The position numbers and the translations under genes were made by a program. The notes under the pieces were generated by a model. That model was not told the DNA's origin. It saw only the letters and a program-made list of their open reading frames with translations, and searched no databases. A stretch of 64,000 bases of DNA from Siphonodentalium dalli (lineage: Eukaryota; Mollusca; Scaphopoda; Gadilida; Siphonodentaliidae), in contig CP136066.1 in NCBI GenBank assembly GCA_032622095.1, positions 107,529,319 through 107,593,318 of the forward strand, given 5' to 3'. The stretch's first letter is position 1; each line of letters starts with the position of its first letter. This document shows positions 1 through 11,846 of the stretch, in pieces.

Positions 1-197
1 AAATGTATCATACATAATATAGATTTTTATTTCAATTATAAATACATATATACAAATGTTTTTGATTAAAATTGGGTTTAAAAAGTTCATTGTAGTTCCG
101 ATGATTCTACCCAGAGAAATAAAACTCCAATTATCTACTATTATACTGGCAAAGAACATACACAGATAGCAGAAATTGTGTGAATAATGTCAATATA

Positions 198-410
198 CAG
201 TAATGTCCTAAATAATCGACTCCTTAACCACAGCAGAATTATGGGTAATTTTTCAGGATTTAGTCACAAATATGGCTTGTTGCCATTCATCGGAAAGCTC
301 TTACTGTGAGCTTTCAGATGAATGGCAACAAGCCATATTTCCGACTAAATCCTGAAAAGTTACCCATAATTCTGCTGTGGTTAAGGAGTCGATTATTTAG
401 GGCATTACTG
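198..410. mobile_element. Mariner-like MITE, copy 1
   Basis: This is a near-perfect inverted repeat: the left arm starts CAGTAATGTCCTAAATAATC, and the right arm, from about 306, returns as its complement and ends GGGCATTACTG. It is flanked by TA on both sides, the target duplication of Tc1/mariner elements. There is no coding capacity. A second copy lies at 30997-31170. It sits in the intron downstream of the 512-885 exon of gene A. Membership of the mariner group is inferred from the TA flanks and the CAGT start. Confidence 0.75.
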
Positions 411-511
411 TATATATATATATCCATGTTCTTCTTATCGATGTGAAGGACTTATGTCCCTTTAGAGCTTTACAAGCAGAACCAATCACTTAAATAATCT
501 CTTATACTCAC

Positions 512-885
512 TTCGGATAATGGACTTGTGACATCATTTCCACCACCAGAAGCCTGCTGCTCATTTGATGTACAGCTCTCTTCTGGAGCGACCATCTTCT
601 GAGATTTCGGAAGACAAGACTTGAATTTGTCGGGCAAATAGGGTAAGGCATAATGAAGGCCCGAGATTAAACTTCTGTTGAGACTAGATTCGTTATCGTC
701 AGTCGACTGGGATATCACAGTGTCCTCATTGGTGAAGTCTGGAAACATGTCATCCTCAAAGTAATCATAACCATCGGAACTGAGAGATAATGACAAAGTA
801 GTGGAAAATGAATTCGCTTCGACAGGACTGTCATTCTCTGGGGACTTCAGTTTTTTCTGTTTTCTTTGTTCTCCCAGCTCGCAAT
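512..885 (-). CDS. Gene A internal coding exon, function unknown
   Basis: The reading frame is open across the whole exon. On the minus strand it is preceded by a pyrimidine-rich acceptor ending TTCAACAG and followed by a strong donor GTGAGTAT. The first two bases complete a split codon left by the 13603-15751 exon (G + AT = Asp), and the exon ends in phase 0. It encodes about 125 residues beginning CELGEQRKQKKLKSPEND, a basic patch, followed by a Ser/Asp-rich acidic stretch (SSDGYDYFEDDMF) and a Ser/Asn-rich tail. No domain, signal peptide or membrane segment is visible; the composition is that of a disordered region. The gene must continue beyond the left edge because no stop is reached. 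Function is not recognised. Confidence 0.75.
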
Positions 886-954
886 CTGTTGAAGAGAATT
901 ACATAATTAAAAGGTTAAAATGTTCACTTGTCTGAATGTCTGTCTGCAATTGAC

Positions 955-1138
955 AGGTGAATTTCTGTGATGATCAGTGTAACATTTTATCTTCCCTCCC
1001 TGCACATCTCCTGGGGGAAGATAATCTAGGCTATCTCCCCCCACACACACTGATCATCCCCCCCGCCTGAATTTTTATTACGTTAACATGGAGTGGCCCA
1101 GTTGGTCTCATTTTATCATTCAATATGACTATGAACAA
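955..1138. repeat. Interspersed repeat fragment with GTTTATCTCCC-type motif
   Basis: The stretch with runs such as TATCTCCCCCCACACACAC and the phrase ATTTTATCATTCAATATGAC reappears at about 8165-8275 and in part at 8340-8480. This shows an old dispersed repeat. No terminal repeats or coding capacity were recognised. Confidence 0.45.
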
Positions 1139-2102
1139 GACAGTCAATGACTGTGGGTCGCTCACCAGACTTTAAAGACTGAGAAGACCGGGATTCTGAA
1201 GACTACAAGAGTCAGTACTTGACAAAATCACTTAAGACAAGTAGTTCTAAACATGGACATAGCTGGAGGTTCTCAGATGAGCAGGGCTCTTCACCTTGAA
1301 ATTTCTAATTGCACACCACTGACAAATCTCCAACCACTTACCTTTTAAAGAAGACAACCATACCACAGTACTAAGTTCACAAAAATCCTTTGTACATCCA
1401 TCTTAGGTTGAATTTTACGACTGGTACCAGTACTTCAAGTTCTCAAACGTTTGAAAATTACCAACCTGACACCCCCAAAAATGTTAAATTTGTGGCCAAT
1501 TCGGTCCAAAAGTTTAACCTGAAGTAGGAACATATGGACTGATGGTTTAAAAACATACATGTTGGAAAATCTAACCAAACTATGAGAACAATTCTAACCT
1601 ATTTTTGGTGTGAACATCTAATCTACATCTAATGTAGTATCAGGCATGAAATTTTCAACTGTTTATAAATTTTGATCAAAGTACTCTCAGGTGCCTAATA
1701 ATAGTGTCAGCACGGTTATTAATTTTGGAGAATATTTCCCATGATCACTATTATTTGGCATTGAGACATAGAGTGAAATTGCCATCACTATTATTATTTT
1801 CAGCATAAATCACCATCCATCACTATTATTAGGCCATCACGATTATTAGGCACCTGAGAGTAGGGGGTCAAATCTCCACCCCTCTACACTCCCTCCCCAT
1901 TGCCTCAAACATTGTCCCCACCCAGGTTGCCTAGAAATCAATATTATTATACCAGTACCAAACAGCATAGAGGAGAGTTAAGTTATTCTGCAAGGTGGAC
2001 TAGCATCACCGAATTCACCCTCTGGGGACCTCATTTCCTAAAAATGACCCCATTTGAACAAATCTGAACCCCGGTCACTATAGGCCCCTCCATACCAAAT
2101 AT
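1139..2102 (+). repeat. Dispersed repeat family R1 (5' part, interrupted)
   Basis: It begins at GACAGTCAATGACTGTGG, which itself folds (AGTCAATGACT), and has the family text AGAAGACYGGGATTCTGAAG. Matching copies start at 17650 and 48376. The downstream part carries CATTTGAACAAATCTGAA and ACCAAATATGA, shared with copies at 7640, 18250, 48660 and 49630. The copy is cut by the satellite-bearing element at about 2103 and resumes at about 6448 with GGCCCAATGGTTCTTAAGAA. A TA-flanked MITE (1684-1860) is nested in it. Confidence 0.65.
1684..1860. mobile_element. TA-flanked MITE, CTCTCAGGTGCC family, copy 1
   Basis: The terminal inverted repeats read CTCTCAGGTGCCTAATAATA on the left and the complement, ending GGCACCTGAGAG, on the right, with TA on both sides. 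The interior has short repeats of ATCACTATTATT and no ORF. Related copies are at 10397 (right end truncated) and 18675-18841. The TA flanks suggest a Tc1/mariner-type origin, which is an inference. Confidence 0.72.
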
Positions 2103-2339
2103 GAAAGTGTCAATTGACACTGTAGCTCAACTTTGTAAAGAAGGTAATTTTTTTGTGATGAGCAATGAATAGAGAGATTAAAAAGGAGTGTAAATGAAAG
2201 TGTCAATGACACTGTAGCTCAACTTGGAAAGGGAATAATTTAATGTGTTACTGTCGATGGAGTGATTAGGAATGTGGAAAGTTGAATGTCTAATACTAGT
2301 TTATCAACATGAAAAGATATATATGTATATACATGTATA

Positions 2340-5300
2340 TAAAAATTAAATCTAAGATGGTTGCTGGCGGCTATGTTTTCCAACAATTCAAAAACATTTG
2401 ATAGCTTTAGTCATGCAAAGAGTAGAATCCAAAATGGCCACTGGCAGCCATGTTTTAATGCCGAATAACCCCAAAATGACTCGTTCCCATCTACATGTCA
2501 ATTTCAACAGCCATGACAAATTTTATGATGATCAAACTAAAGGTACGACCTGTAGCCCGTGCTAAAGGATTTAGTCATACAAAGAGTAAAATAAAAATTA
2601 CTCGTTCCCATCTACAAGTCAATATTAACACCCACGACAAATGTCATGCTGATCAGATGAACAGTACGACCTGTAGCCCGTGCTAAAGGATTTAGTCATA
2701 CAAAGAGTAAAATCCAAGATGGCTGCTGGCGGCCATGTTTTTTGGCCGAATGGCCCCAAAATGACTCGTTCCCATTTAGATGTCATTGTTAACATCCATG
2801 ACAAATTTCATGATGATCTGACCAAAGGTACGACCTGTAGCCCGTGCTAAAGGATTTAGTTATGCAAAGAGTAAAATCTAAGATGGCCACCAGCGGCCAT
2901 GTTTTTTGGCCGAATGACCCCAAAATTAATCGTTCCCATCTACATGTCAATATTAACATCCATGACAAATTAAATGACGATCAGACGAACAGTATGACCT
3001 GTAGCCCGTGCTAATGAATTGAATTTTGAAATCAAAGATGGCCACTGGCGGCCATGTTTTTCGGCCGAATGACCCCAAAATGACTCGTTCCCATCTACAT
3101 GTCATTGTTAACATCCATGAGAAATTTTATGATGATCAGACTAAAGGTATGACCTGTAGCCCATGGTAAAGGATTTAGTCATACAAAGAGTAAAATCCAA
3201 GATGGCTGCTGCAGCAATGTTTTTTGGCTGAATGACCCCAAAATTAATTGTTCCCATATACATGTCAATATTAACATCCACGCCAAATTTCATGATGATC
3301 AGACTAAAGGTACGACCTGTAGCCCGTGCTAAAGAATTTAGTCATACAAAGAGTAAAATCCAAGATGGCTGCTGGCGGCCATGTTTTTTGGCCGAATGAC
3401 CCCAAAATGACTCGTTCTCATCTACATGTCATTATTAACATTCATGACAAATTTTATGATGATCAGACTAAAGGTACCACCTGTAGCCCGTGCTAAAGGA
3501 TTTAGTCATACAAAGAGTAAAATCCAAGATGGCTGCTGGTGGCCATGTTTTTTGGCCGAATGACCCCAAAATGACTCGTTCCCATCTAAATGTCAATTTC
3601 AACAGCCATGACAAATTTTATGATGATCAAACTAAAGGTACGACCTGTAGCCCGTGCTAAAGGATTTAGTCATACAAAGAGTAAAATAAAAATTACTCGT
3701 TCCCATCTACAAGTCAATATTAACACCCACGACAAATGTCATGCTGATCAGATGAACAGTACGACCTGTAGCCCGTGCTAAAGGATTTAGTCATACAAAG
3801 AGTAAAATCCAAGATGGCTGCTGGCGGCCATGTTTTTTGGCCGAATGGCCCCAAAATGACTCGTTCCCATTTAGATGTCATTGTTAACATCCATGACAAA
3901 TTTCATGATGATCTGACCAAAGGTACGACCTGTAGCCCGTGCTAAAGGATTTAGTTATGCAAAGAGTAAAATCTAAGATGGCCACCAGCGGCCATGTTTT
4001 TTGGCCGAATGACCCCAAAATTAATCGTTCCCATCTACATGTCAATATTAACATCCATGACAAATTAAATGACGATCAGACGAACAGTATGACCTGTAGC
4101 CCGTGCTAATGAATTGAATTTTGAAATCAAAGATGGCCACTGGCGGCCATGTTTTTCGGCCGAATGACCCCAAAATGACTCGTTCCCATCTACATGTCAT
4201 TGTTAACATCCATGAGAAATTTTATGATGATCAGACTAAAGGTATGACCTGTAGCCCATGGTAAAGGATTTAGTCATACAAAGAGTAAAATCCAAGATGG
4301 CTGCTGCAGCAATGTTTTTTGGCTGAATGACCCCAAAATTAATTGTTCCCATATACATGTCAATATTAACATCCACGCCAAATTTCATGATGATCAGACT
4401 AAAGGTACGACCTGTAGCCCGTGCTAAAGAATTTAGTCATACAAAGAGTAAAATCCAAGATGGCTGCTGGCGGCCATGTTTTTTGGCCGAATGACCCCAA
4501 AATGACTCGTTCTCATCTACATGTCATTATTAACAATCATGACAAATTTTATGATGATCAGACTAAAGGTACCACCTGTAGCCCGTGCTAAAGGATTTAG
4601 TCATACAAAGAGTAAAATCCAAGATGGCTGCTGGTGGCCATGTTTTTTGGCCGAATGACCCCAAAATGACTCGTTCCCATCTAAATGTCATTATTAACAT
4701 TCATGACAAATTTTATGATGATCAGACTAAAGGTACAACCTGTAGCTCGTGCTAAAGGATTTAGTCATACAAAGAGTAAAATCCAAGATGGCTGCTGGCG
4801 ACCATGTTTTTTGGCAGAATGACCCCAAAATGACTCGTTCCCATCTACATGTCAATATTATCATCCATGACAAATTTCATGATGATCAGACTAAAGGTAC
4901 GACCTGCAGCCCGTGCTAAAGAATTTAGTCATCCAAGATGGCTGCTGGCGGCCATGTTTTTTGGCCGAATGACCCCAAAATTACTCGTTCCCATCTACAT
5001 GTCAATATTATCATCCATGACAAATTTCATGATGATCAGACGAACAGTACGACCTATGGCCCGTGCTAATGGATCAAATTTTGAAATCCAAGATGGCCGC
5101 TGGTGGCCATGTTTTTTGTCCAAATGACCCCAAAATAACTCGTTCCCATCTACATTCCAATTTCAACAGCCATGACAAATTTTATGATGATCAGACTAAA
5201 GGTACGACCTGTAGCCCGTGCTAAAGGATTTAGTCATACAAAGAGTAAAATCCAAGATGGCTGATGGCGGCCATGTTTTTTGGCCGAATGACCCCAAAAT

Positions 5301-6350
5301 GACTCGTTCCCATCTACATGTCATTGTTAACATTCTTGACAAATTTTATGATGATCAGACAAAAAGTAGGACCTGTAGCCCGTGCTAAAGGATTTAGTCA
5401 TACAAAGAGTAAAATCCAAGATGGCTGCTGGCGACCATGTTTTTTGGCCGAATGACCCCAAAATTACTCATTCCCACCTACATGACATTGTTAATATCCA
5501 TGACAAATTTTATGATGATCGGACTAAAGGTACGACCTGTAGCCCGTGCTGAAGAATTTAGTCATACAAAGAGTAAAATCAAAGATGCCTGCTGGCGGCC
5601 ATGTTTTTTGACCGAATGACCCCAAAATGACTCGTTCCCATCTACATGTCATTATTAACATTCATGACAAATTTCATGATGATCAGACTAACAGTACGAC
5701 CTGTGGCCCGTGCTAATGGATTGAATTTTGAAATCCAAGATGGCCACTGGCGGCCATGTTTTTTGTCCGAATGACCCCAAAATGACTCGTTCCCATCTAC
5801 ATTCCAATTTCAACAACCATGACAAATTTCATGATGATCAGACTAAAGGTACGACCTGTAGCCCGTGCTAAAGGATTTAGTCATACAGAGTAAAATCCAA
5901 GATGGCTGCTGGCGGCCATGTTTTTTGCCCGAATGACCCAAAAATGAATCGTTCCCATCTACATGTCATTGTTAACATCCATGACAAATTTTATGATGAT
6001 CCGACCAAAGGTACGACCTGTAGCCCGTGTCAAAGGATTTAGTCATGCAAAGAGTAAAATCTAAGATGGCTGCCAGCGGCCATGTTTTTTGGCCGAATGA
6101 CCCCAAAATTACTCGTTCCCATCTACATGTCAATATTAACATCCAAGACAAATTTCATGACGATCAGACGAACAGTACGGCCTGTAGCCCGTGCTAATGG
6201 ATTGAATTTTGAAATCAAAGATGGCCACTGGCGGCCATGTTTTTTTTCCGAATGACCCCAAAATGAATCATTCAGGTCTAAATGTTGATGTCAACAGCTA
6301 TTACAAATTTCATAATGATCCGACCAAAGGTACGACCTGTAGCCTGTATT
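2340..6350 (+). repeat. Tandem array of about 164-bp units
   Basis: About 24 degenerate units repeat the landmarks AAATCCAAGATGGCTGCTGG, GGCCATGTTTTTTGGCCGAA, TGACTCGTTCCCATCTAC, CATGACAAATTT and CCTGTAGCCCGTGC. Adjacent copies of CCAAGATGG lie 164 bp apart (for example 3360 and 3524). The GGCCATG...TTGGCC part can form a small stem. Short ORFs in the array are translations of the unit and are not genes. Confidence 0.9.
2495..4683 (+). repeat. Higher-order duplication of 1095 bp inside the array
   Basis: The interval 2495-3588 is repeated almost base for base at 3590-4683, an offset of 1095 bp. The two copies even share rare variants such as ATAAAAATTACTCGTTCC and the deletion form GGCTGCTGCAGCAATG. 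I saw only a few differences (for example ATTCATGAC versus AATCATGAC). Neighbouring single units differ much more, so this six- to seven-unit block was duplicated recently. Confidence 0.85.
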
Positions 6351-6447
6351 GTTGACGAATCACGCACACACGTACACACGCACACACGGACGACAAAGCC
6401 ATGGCAATAGCTCAAACTTTACAAAGTAAAGTTAAGCTAATAAGCTA

Positions 6448-6710
6448 ATATAGGCCCAATGGTTCTTAAGAAGAATTTTTTTTAAGAATTACTATGGAGG
6501 GAAAGAGTATTGGACCTGGCTTCGCACCTATTTGATCTGATGAACTTATTTGAACAAATCTGATTGTGAGAAACCTAGGGAACATGCACACTGAAATATA
6601 TAAACACATTCGGTCTTTAAAATGGAGAAGAAAACAATTATTGATAGACGGATGGATAGACATCCCAACAGGCAGACGGATGGAAGCCTAACAGACAGAA
6701 GACAAATTCA
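6448..6710 (+). repeat. Dispersed repeat family R1 (3' part after interruption)
   Basis: It continues the interrupted copy with GAAAGAGTATTGGACCTGGC, TTTGAACAAATCTGATTG, and a GACGGATGG-type tail. The same order is seen in the uninterrupted copies at 7640-8115 and 49600-50012. The final hairpin of the family is missing here. Confidence 0.6.
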
Positions 6711-6807
6711 ATCCAATATATACCCCCCAATTTATCTTTGAAAAATCAGGTTATGATTTCATCTGGATAAGAGGTGGTTAAGAAAATAATATGAAACCAC
6801 CTGAATT

Positions 6808-7234
6808 TAGTGTGTCTGACATTTGCAGAATGAGGTCCCCAAAAGGTGAATTTAATGACACTATTCCGCAAGGTGGGCAAGCATCACCGAATTCATCCTT
6901 ACCTAAGTCTGATTAGGCCTCAACGACCAATAAAAACCTAGGAACAGATTGAAGTTCTACAGTTGAAGTTGGTGATAGCACACCCATTGAGCACCTCAAT
7001 TATGCATTTTATCTTCTGCAAATTAGGAGGACATTGAAACTGAACAGGTGGGAAAAAGTCAAAAAGTAACTAAAACACAATTTCAATTTGATACTTAGGA
7101 TACTTCCCAGAAGATGAGGCCTAAGCAGAATTAGGTCCCTGGAGGGTGTATTTGGTGATGCTAGCCTGCTGGACGGGGGAGCAACACTAAATTCACCCTC
7201 TGGGGACCTCATTCTGCAAATGTCAGACACACTA
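6808..7234. mobile_element. MITE with TAGTGTGTCTGACATTTGC termini
   Basis: The left end AGTGTGTCTGACATTTGCAG then AATGAGGTCCCC is matched by its complement at 7198-7234 (GGGGACCTCATTCTGCAAAT then GTCAGACACACTA). The interior is unremarkable. A piece of the right arm (CACCCTCTGGGGACCTCATT) is also present near 2018-2037. No clear target duplication was found, so the class is left open. Confidence 0.6.
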
Positions 7235-7639
7235 TTTCCAGGCTTGAATAAATCTAAGCCATTCACAGTACCATTGTATGGCAGGGAAAACAATTCCCAT
7301 CAGCCATCACCTAACTTTGGGAACAGCAGTTGGTTTATAATTTGCTAGCAGTTATGTTTATTCAAGCTTGCCAGATGACATCTATTATTCTAATCTAAAT
7401 TAATGACCTGTGTCTTTGCAGATATATCTGCTTCTGTGGTGAGAAGAGGTATTAGATGATATGGGAGATGATATGGGTTGGAAGGGATGTTGGTTGAGTG
7501 GGGTGGGTCTGGGCCATGTGGGAGGGGGGTGGGTAATGGAATGTTTCCATAATTTCATTGAAGAGAATGTTTCATAACTCTTAGATGTTATAATGGTGTC
7601 ACTTTTTTCAAATTTTATAACATGTTCAAAAAATATTTT

Positions 7640-8115
7640 TAATATTTGTTAAATTGAGCAAGGTCGCCCTGAAAATTCCAAATATCTGAATTTCAATTTT
7701 TTTTTTTTTTTTTTAGTTATGTCACTGGCTCCGCCCACATTTGACCCAGTGACCTCATTTGAACAAATCTGAACCACAGTCCCCCAAGGACCCTTTGTAC
7801 CAAATATGAACCCATTCGGCCCAATGAAATTCGAGAAGTCACTGTAAGAATTACTATGGTGGAAATGAGTTATGGTCCTAGCTTCGCAACTATTTGACCG
7901 GGGTAACCTCATTTGAACAAATCTGAATGTGATTCACCTAGGGAACATCCACACCAAATATGAACTCATTTGGTCTTACGGTTCTGGAGGAGAAGATGAT
8001 TCTTGACGGATGGACGGACAGACGGATGGACGCTAAGATGTCCGACTCGATGGACGGGCGACGGACGAGGAGTGATGACTATAGCTCCACCGGAGACTTT
8101 GTCTCAGGTGAGCTA
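7640..8115 (+). repeat. Dispersed repeat family R1, copy with complete 3' end
   Basis: After a poly-T tract it carries GTGACCTCATTTGAACAAAT twice, TGAACCCATTCGGCCCAATG, a GACGGATGGACG-type tail, and a terminal hairpin. In the hairpin, AGCTCCACCGGAGAC pairs with GTCTCAGGTGAGCT around a TTT loop. Short ORFs on either strand follow the repeat consensus and differ between copies. Confidence 0.7.
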
Positions 8116-8164
8116 AAAACTATTGCTTACAGAGGCATTACAGTTCAAAATGTTTTGTGTGTAA

Positions 8165-8660
8165 AATTGCCCAGTTTATCTCCCCACTCCACCCGTCTGA
8201 ATTTTGTTTATTTCAACATCAAATGGCCAGTTTGTCCTATTTTATCATTCAATATGACTATGCAACTAAGAAAAACTATCTTTGGTGACAAGGAAGCCTG
8301 TATTTTCTGGGAAAGAGGACAATAATTCAAGTTTGGAGAATTTTCATTGAAAATTACCTAGTTTATCTCCCAGCACCCACCCCCCCCCCCCACACCTAAA
8401 TTTTTCTTATGTTAACATGTAGAAGGCTTATTTATCATTCTCTATGGCTATGTGACTATCTAGAGGGGGGAGATAAACAAGGCAGTTTTTCAAAAAAATA
8501 ATTCCAAAGAAAAAACATGCTTCCTTGTCACCAATGTATAAATAATTTGATCAGAGAATAAAGTTTAATTATAAACATTATTATTAGTGATAGTTTTTTG
8601 TTAATGTAAGAAAAACTCAGGAGGGAGGATAAACTAGGTAAACCGATAAGAGATTTTAAA
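8165..8660. repeat. Region of dispersed repeat fragments
   Basis: Blocks such as GTTTATCTCCC, TTTTATCATTCAATATGAC and GATAAACTAGG occur in both orientations here and match 955-1138. Part of it is an imperfect inverted repeat (AATTACCTAGTTTATCTCCC at 8352 against GATAAACTAGGTA at 8629). No gene was found. Confidence 0.4.
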
Positions 8661-8817
8661 ATGTTCAATAAACTTTCAGAATATCTGTCAAAGAGCCAAG
8701 AATGACCACAACAGTCGATGGAACATTATTCAACATACACAATGTACTTTATTGTGATTGTTTGACGGTAACATGATGTGACATTGGTGGCTTGGAGTGA
8801 ATGTCACACTATATTAA

Positions 8818-9060
8818 CCCTTTCATGATGGGAGCTGCGCTGGTGCAGCACTAAAGATCCTGTACAAGGGCATTCTCTTATATAGAGAGCCAAGCATATA
8901 TAAGGGAATGCACTAGCTTACAAAGGTTAAGGTAAATACTGTCAGGCCAATTTATTCTCTTATATATGCGAGGCTCAATATGGGAGACACATATATTTAT
9001 AAGAGAATGCATTGGCACAGGGTTTTCGCCAAATTTCAGGAAGCTCCAGTCATGGAAGGG
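8818..9060. mobile_element. TTAA-flanked MITE, CCCTTTCATGATGG family
   Basis: TTAA precedes CCCTTTCATGATGGGAGCT, and the far end is AGCTCCAGTCATGGAAGGG followed by TTGA. TTAA targets with CCC-starting termini are the signature of piggyBac-like elements. The interior contains repeated GCATTCTCTTATAT motifs in both orientations. Related fragments are at 52930-53215 and 56505-56615. Confidence 0.65.
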
Positions 9061-9399
9061 TTGAGGTCAATTCACCACAATCATAAACTTACTGTTCCTA
9101 TACTGCTAGTCTGTTCAAGACAATGTCTTTAATGAGTGTATCCTCGAACAACACCTCATTAATATTCAAATTTACGTGAAGAGGAATGTTACAAAGGAAA
9201 AAAGGCCCCAAAAGGGACCTACTCCCTCCCCCCCCCAAAAAAATGGACACCCTGGGGTCATCATTTTAAGATAATCCACTGTCCAGAGAGCAATGAATTT
9301 TCAAGACGTAGTGCAATCTGGATTGATTCATTGTCTGCTGTGACAAATAACACAGCCTGTAGATGCATCACTATTTTGTATATATTACACACATTTTAA

Positions 9400-10352
9400 G
9401 GTACACAATCTGATTCAATTGTCCCCTTATCATCGGATTACAACAACAACAACATTTCTTCAAAAAATGCCTTAGATATCGGAATCGATTATTGCCGACC
9501 TAAGTGTCACAGAAAAATTGCTATAAGTTTGAATTTATTTGTTGTTTTATATATGTTTTCATGCCATTTATTATTCCTTTTCATGAAAATAAACATTACC
9601 AAGTCGAAGATATGATGTTTAAAAATTCTTATGCATGAAATAGGAGTTAAGTTGTTTCCAGAGTACATTACATTTGTGACAGTTACGTTACAGACACAGT
9701 GTTCCCCGTCGTGTTGCGATAATCGCCAATGGTCTGACATGTTTTTTTATCTTTCTATATTTCGATGTAGTTTTCTGAAATCACGCAAATTGACAATCAC
9801 AATGCTCATAAAACTTCACAAACCGAACACATTTCGGTGTGACAATTGATCATTGCAACCCTGATTGCAGTATTACTAGTACAAGTTTACTGCCTTTAAT
9901 AGACAATCTCATCAATCTAGTTGTGCAGTGCATGACCATGCTGTTCCAAAGTTCTGCAGTCCTAGAAAGTTGCTTACTGAACCATAGTTAGTGTTTATTA
10001 TTATATCAATATAGTGAATCTCTGCAAGGGCAGTGTTTGTTAAATGGTACTCACGCCTGTCTGACAATAAATACCCCGAGAATAATTAATAATTAATAAT
10101 AAACGCATTACGCATTGATCAGCTGTTCAAAATCTTGATTTACACTAAACAAAATTCTGTGGCCTAAATTTGTTCAATGCAATTTGGTATCGAGAGAATG
10201 TTGGTAGGCTCGTCAAGTATTTGCTAGGCCACCATATATTCCAGGTGGTGAAAAATAACAGATTTCATAAATCAAAATCTCAAATCAAATATTTTTTACC
10301 CCCGAAGCCAAAGAAATAGTAATTTAGGATGGTTAATTCAGATTGTGTATCT
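9400..10352. mobile_element. TTAA-flanked element of 953 bp
   Basis: The left end is TTAA then GGTACACAATCTGATTCAAT. The right end is AATTCAGATTGTGTATC, then TTTAA. The right part contains ACCCCCGAAGCCAAAGAAAT, also found in the TTAA elements at 25893-26372 and 50816-51247, so the three are related. Two overlapping short ORFs (9507-9849 region) resemble no transposase. It is read as a non-autonomous piggyBac-like element. Confidence 0.55.
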
Positions 10353-10396
10353 TTAACTCAATGAACTTTTACAGAGATTATAAAATACTATTAGTA

Positions 10397-10532
10397 CTCT
10401 CAGGTGCCTAATAATAGTGTCAGCACGATTATTAATTTTGGAGAAAATTCGCAATGATCACTTGTTATTAATATCAGCCTAAATCCCCACCCATCAGTAT
10501 TTATTAGGCCATCATGATTATTAGGCACCTGG
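10397..10532. mobile_element. TA-flanked MITE, CTCTCAGGTGCC family, copy 2
   Basis: The left end CTCTCAGGTGCCTAATAATA is intact after TA. The right end reaches ATTATTAGGCACCTG and then diverges, so its last bases are lost. The interior matches the copies at 1684 and 18675. Confidence 0.65.
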
Positions 10533-10589
10533 CGCTGTCGAGTAAACATTATGGTCACTTCAAATTCACTTATGATTGAAAGATAGGGT

Positions 10590-11230
10590 ATTGCCCCCAA
10601 ATGGTTGGCACATTTAAACAATAATACAAACAAAACACATGGCGGGTATCTTCCCCCCCCCCCACCCTGGGTATCTTCCCCCCCCACTCGTACATTTTTT
10701 TTTCCCTCACTTATTTTATATTATGGTAAGAAATGCCGAGAACACTATATAATTTTTTATTTTTTTTTTGTTATTTTGAAGTTGAACTTAATCCAATAAT
10801 AGCATAAATATTTCAAAATATTACCTTATGATTCTATCGTTTAATTTGCTTATATAGTCATGAATGGGCGAGAAATTAACTTTATATGAGCAAAATTTGA
10901 TTAGAGTAAGAATTCGGGGTGGGGGGGGGGAGATACCCGGACCTGTGTATCTTCCCCCCCACCCAAATTCTTACTCTATCAAATTTTGCTCATATAAATT
11001 TCTCGCCATTTCATAACTATATAAAGCACATTAAGCAATAAAATCATACGTTTAATTTTTGTCATATGTACATGTAGCCGCTGGGTGGGTGGGGGGGGAT
11101 ACTCAGGCCTGGATATCCCCCCCCCCCACCCCAAATTCTATTAAATTGTTCTCATATAAAGTTAATTTCTCGCCATTTCATGACAATATAAAGCAAAATA
11201 AACAATAAAATCGTAAGGTAATATGTTGAC
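10590..11230. repeat. Inverted repeats with G/C homopolymer tracts
   Basis: The strand alternates between GTATCTTCCCCCCC and GGGGGGGAGATACCC. At about 10866-11010 the arms TGAGCAAAATTTGATTAGAG and CTATCAAATTTTGCTCATAT pair, enclosing G and C runs. The phrase CATTTCATRACWATATAAAGC is repeated at about 11009 and 11177. This is a set of degenerate foldback repeats, related to the poly-G locus near 12.5 kb. No gene was found. Confidence 0.6.
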
Positions 11231-11264
11231 ATATTTATGCTATTGGGGTTGTGTGAGGGGTTAA

Positions 11265-11846
11265 AGGGTTACTGTACGCCACATGTTGTTGTTGGTTTCT
11301 ATAGTCTCCGTGTTGGAGAATAAGGTAACAATTTTTCCATTATTTGAAAGTCTGTTGAGTACGAAGTCATGTTACGGATGACAAATTTACCGAATGCAAA
11401 AATACAAATTGTCGTTGTCGAGTAATTTTTGTAAAGTTTTCAACAAATGAATCAAATAAAAAGTTATATTATATGCATACTAGTCCCATATAATCATTTA
11501 AGTTATTGTATCGTCGCTAGTCAGTGAGTGGCTTGAGTGTTCTCCCCGTATCATCATAATATTTTAAGCAATCGTGTGTGCGATCGGTTTAAAAATCCAG
11601 TATCCCTCAATTACTATTTTTGATTACGGTATTTCGTAATTTAATTGACGCCATTTTATGGCTCCAGTCATAAATTCAATTTATATCAAATTATTAACTT
11701 TTAAATTATTAAATTTTAAGATAGCCTATTAACCTGAGCGTTTACAGAATACATCTTCGACTCAAATTACTTATGTTTCTATATATTATCGATATTAGAT
11801 CGTTGTTGTCACCGGAAATTTAATGAAAATGGCGTACAGTACCCCT
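11265..11846. mobile_element. TTAA-flanked MITE, AGGGKTACTGTAC family, copy 1
   Basis: TTAA, then AGGGTTACTGTACGCCA at the left; TGGCGTACAGTACCCCT, then TTAA at the right. The interior includes GGTTTCTATAGTCTC and GTCAGTGAGTGGCTTGAG, shared with the copy at 44069-44634. There is no coding capacity. The TTAA target site suggests piggyBac-like mobilisation. Confidence 0.7.

Larger units (their letters stand above)
2103..6447 (+). mobile_element. Satellite-bearing composite element, copy 1
   Basis: The left end has ATGAAAGTGTCAATTGACAC followed by TGTAGCTCAACTT, and the right end has CATGGCAATAGCTCAAACTT followed by AAAGTTAAGCTAATA. The AGCTCAACTT/AAGTTRAGCT pairing is a short inverted repeat at the ends, and the right end folds on itself. 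Between them lies the 164-bp tandem array. The same ends and the same internal unit occur at 23935-25790 (opposite strand) and 26398-27992, so this is a repeated element and not a locus-specific satellite. It lies inside an R1 repeat. It has no ORF of its own, so mobilisation would depend on another element. A Helitron-like class is possible from the 3' hairpin, but I could not prove it. Confidence 0.6.

Noticed and set aside
2340-6350. Regularly spaced repeats that might suggest a CRISPR array
   Set aside because: The units are about 164 bp, degenerate and without unique spacers, and the DNA is plainly eukaryotic.
7960-8325. 121-residue plus-strand ORF
   Set aside because: It runs through the tail and terminal hairpin of an R1 repeat copy and on into another repeat; other R1 copies do not keep the frame.
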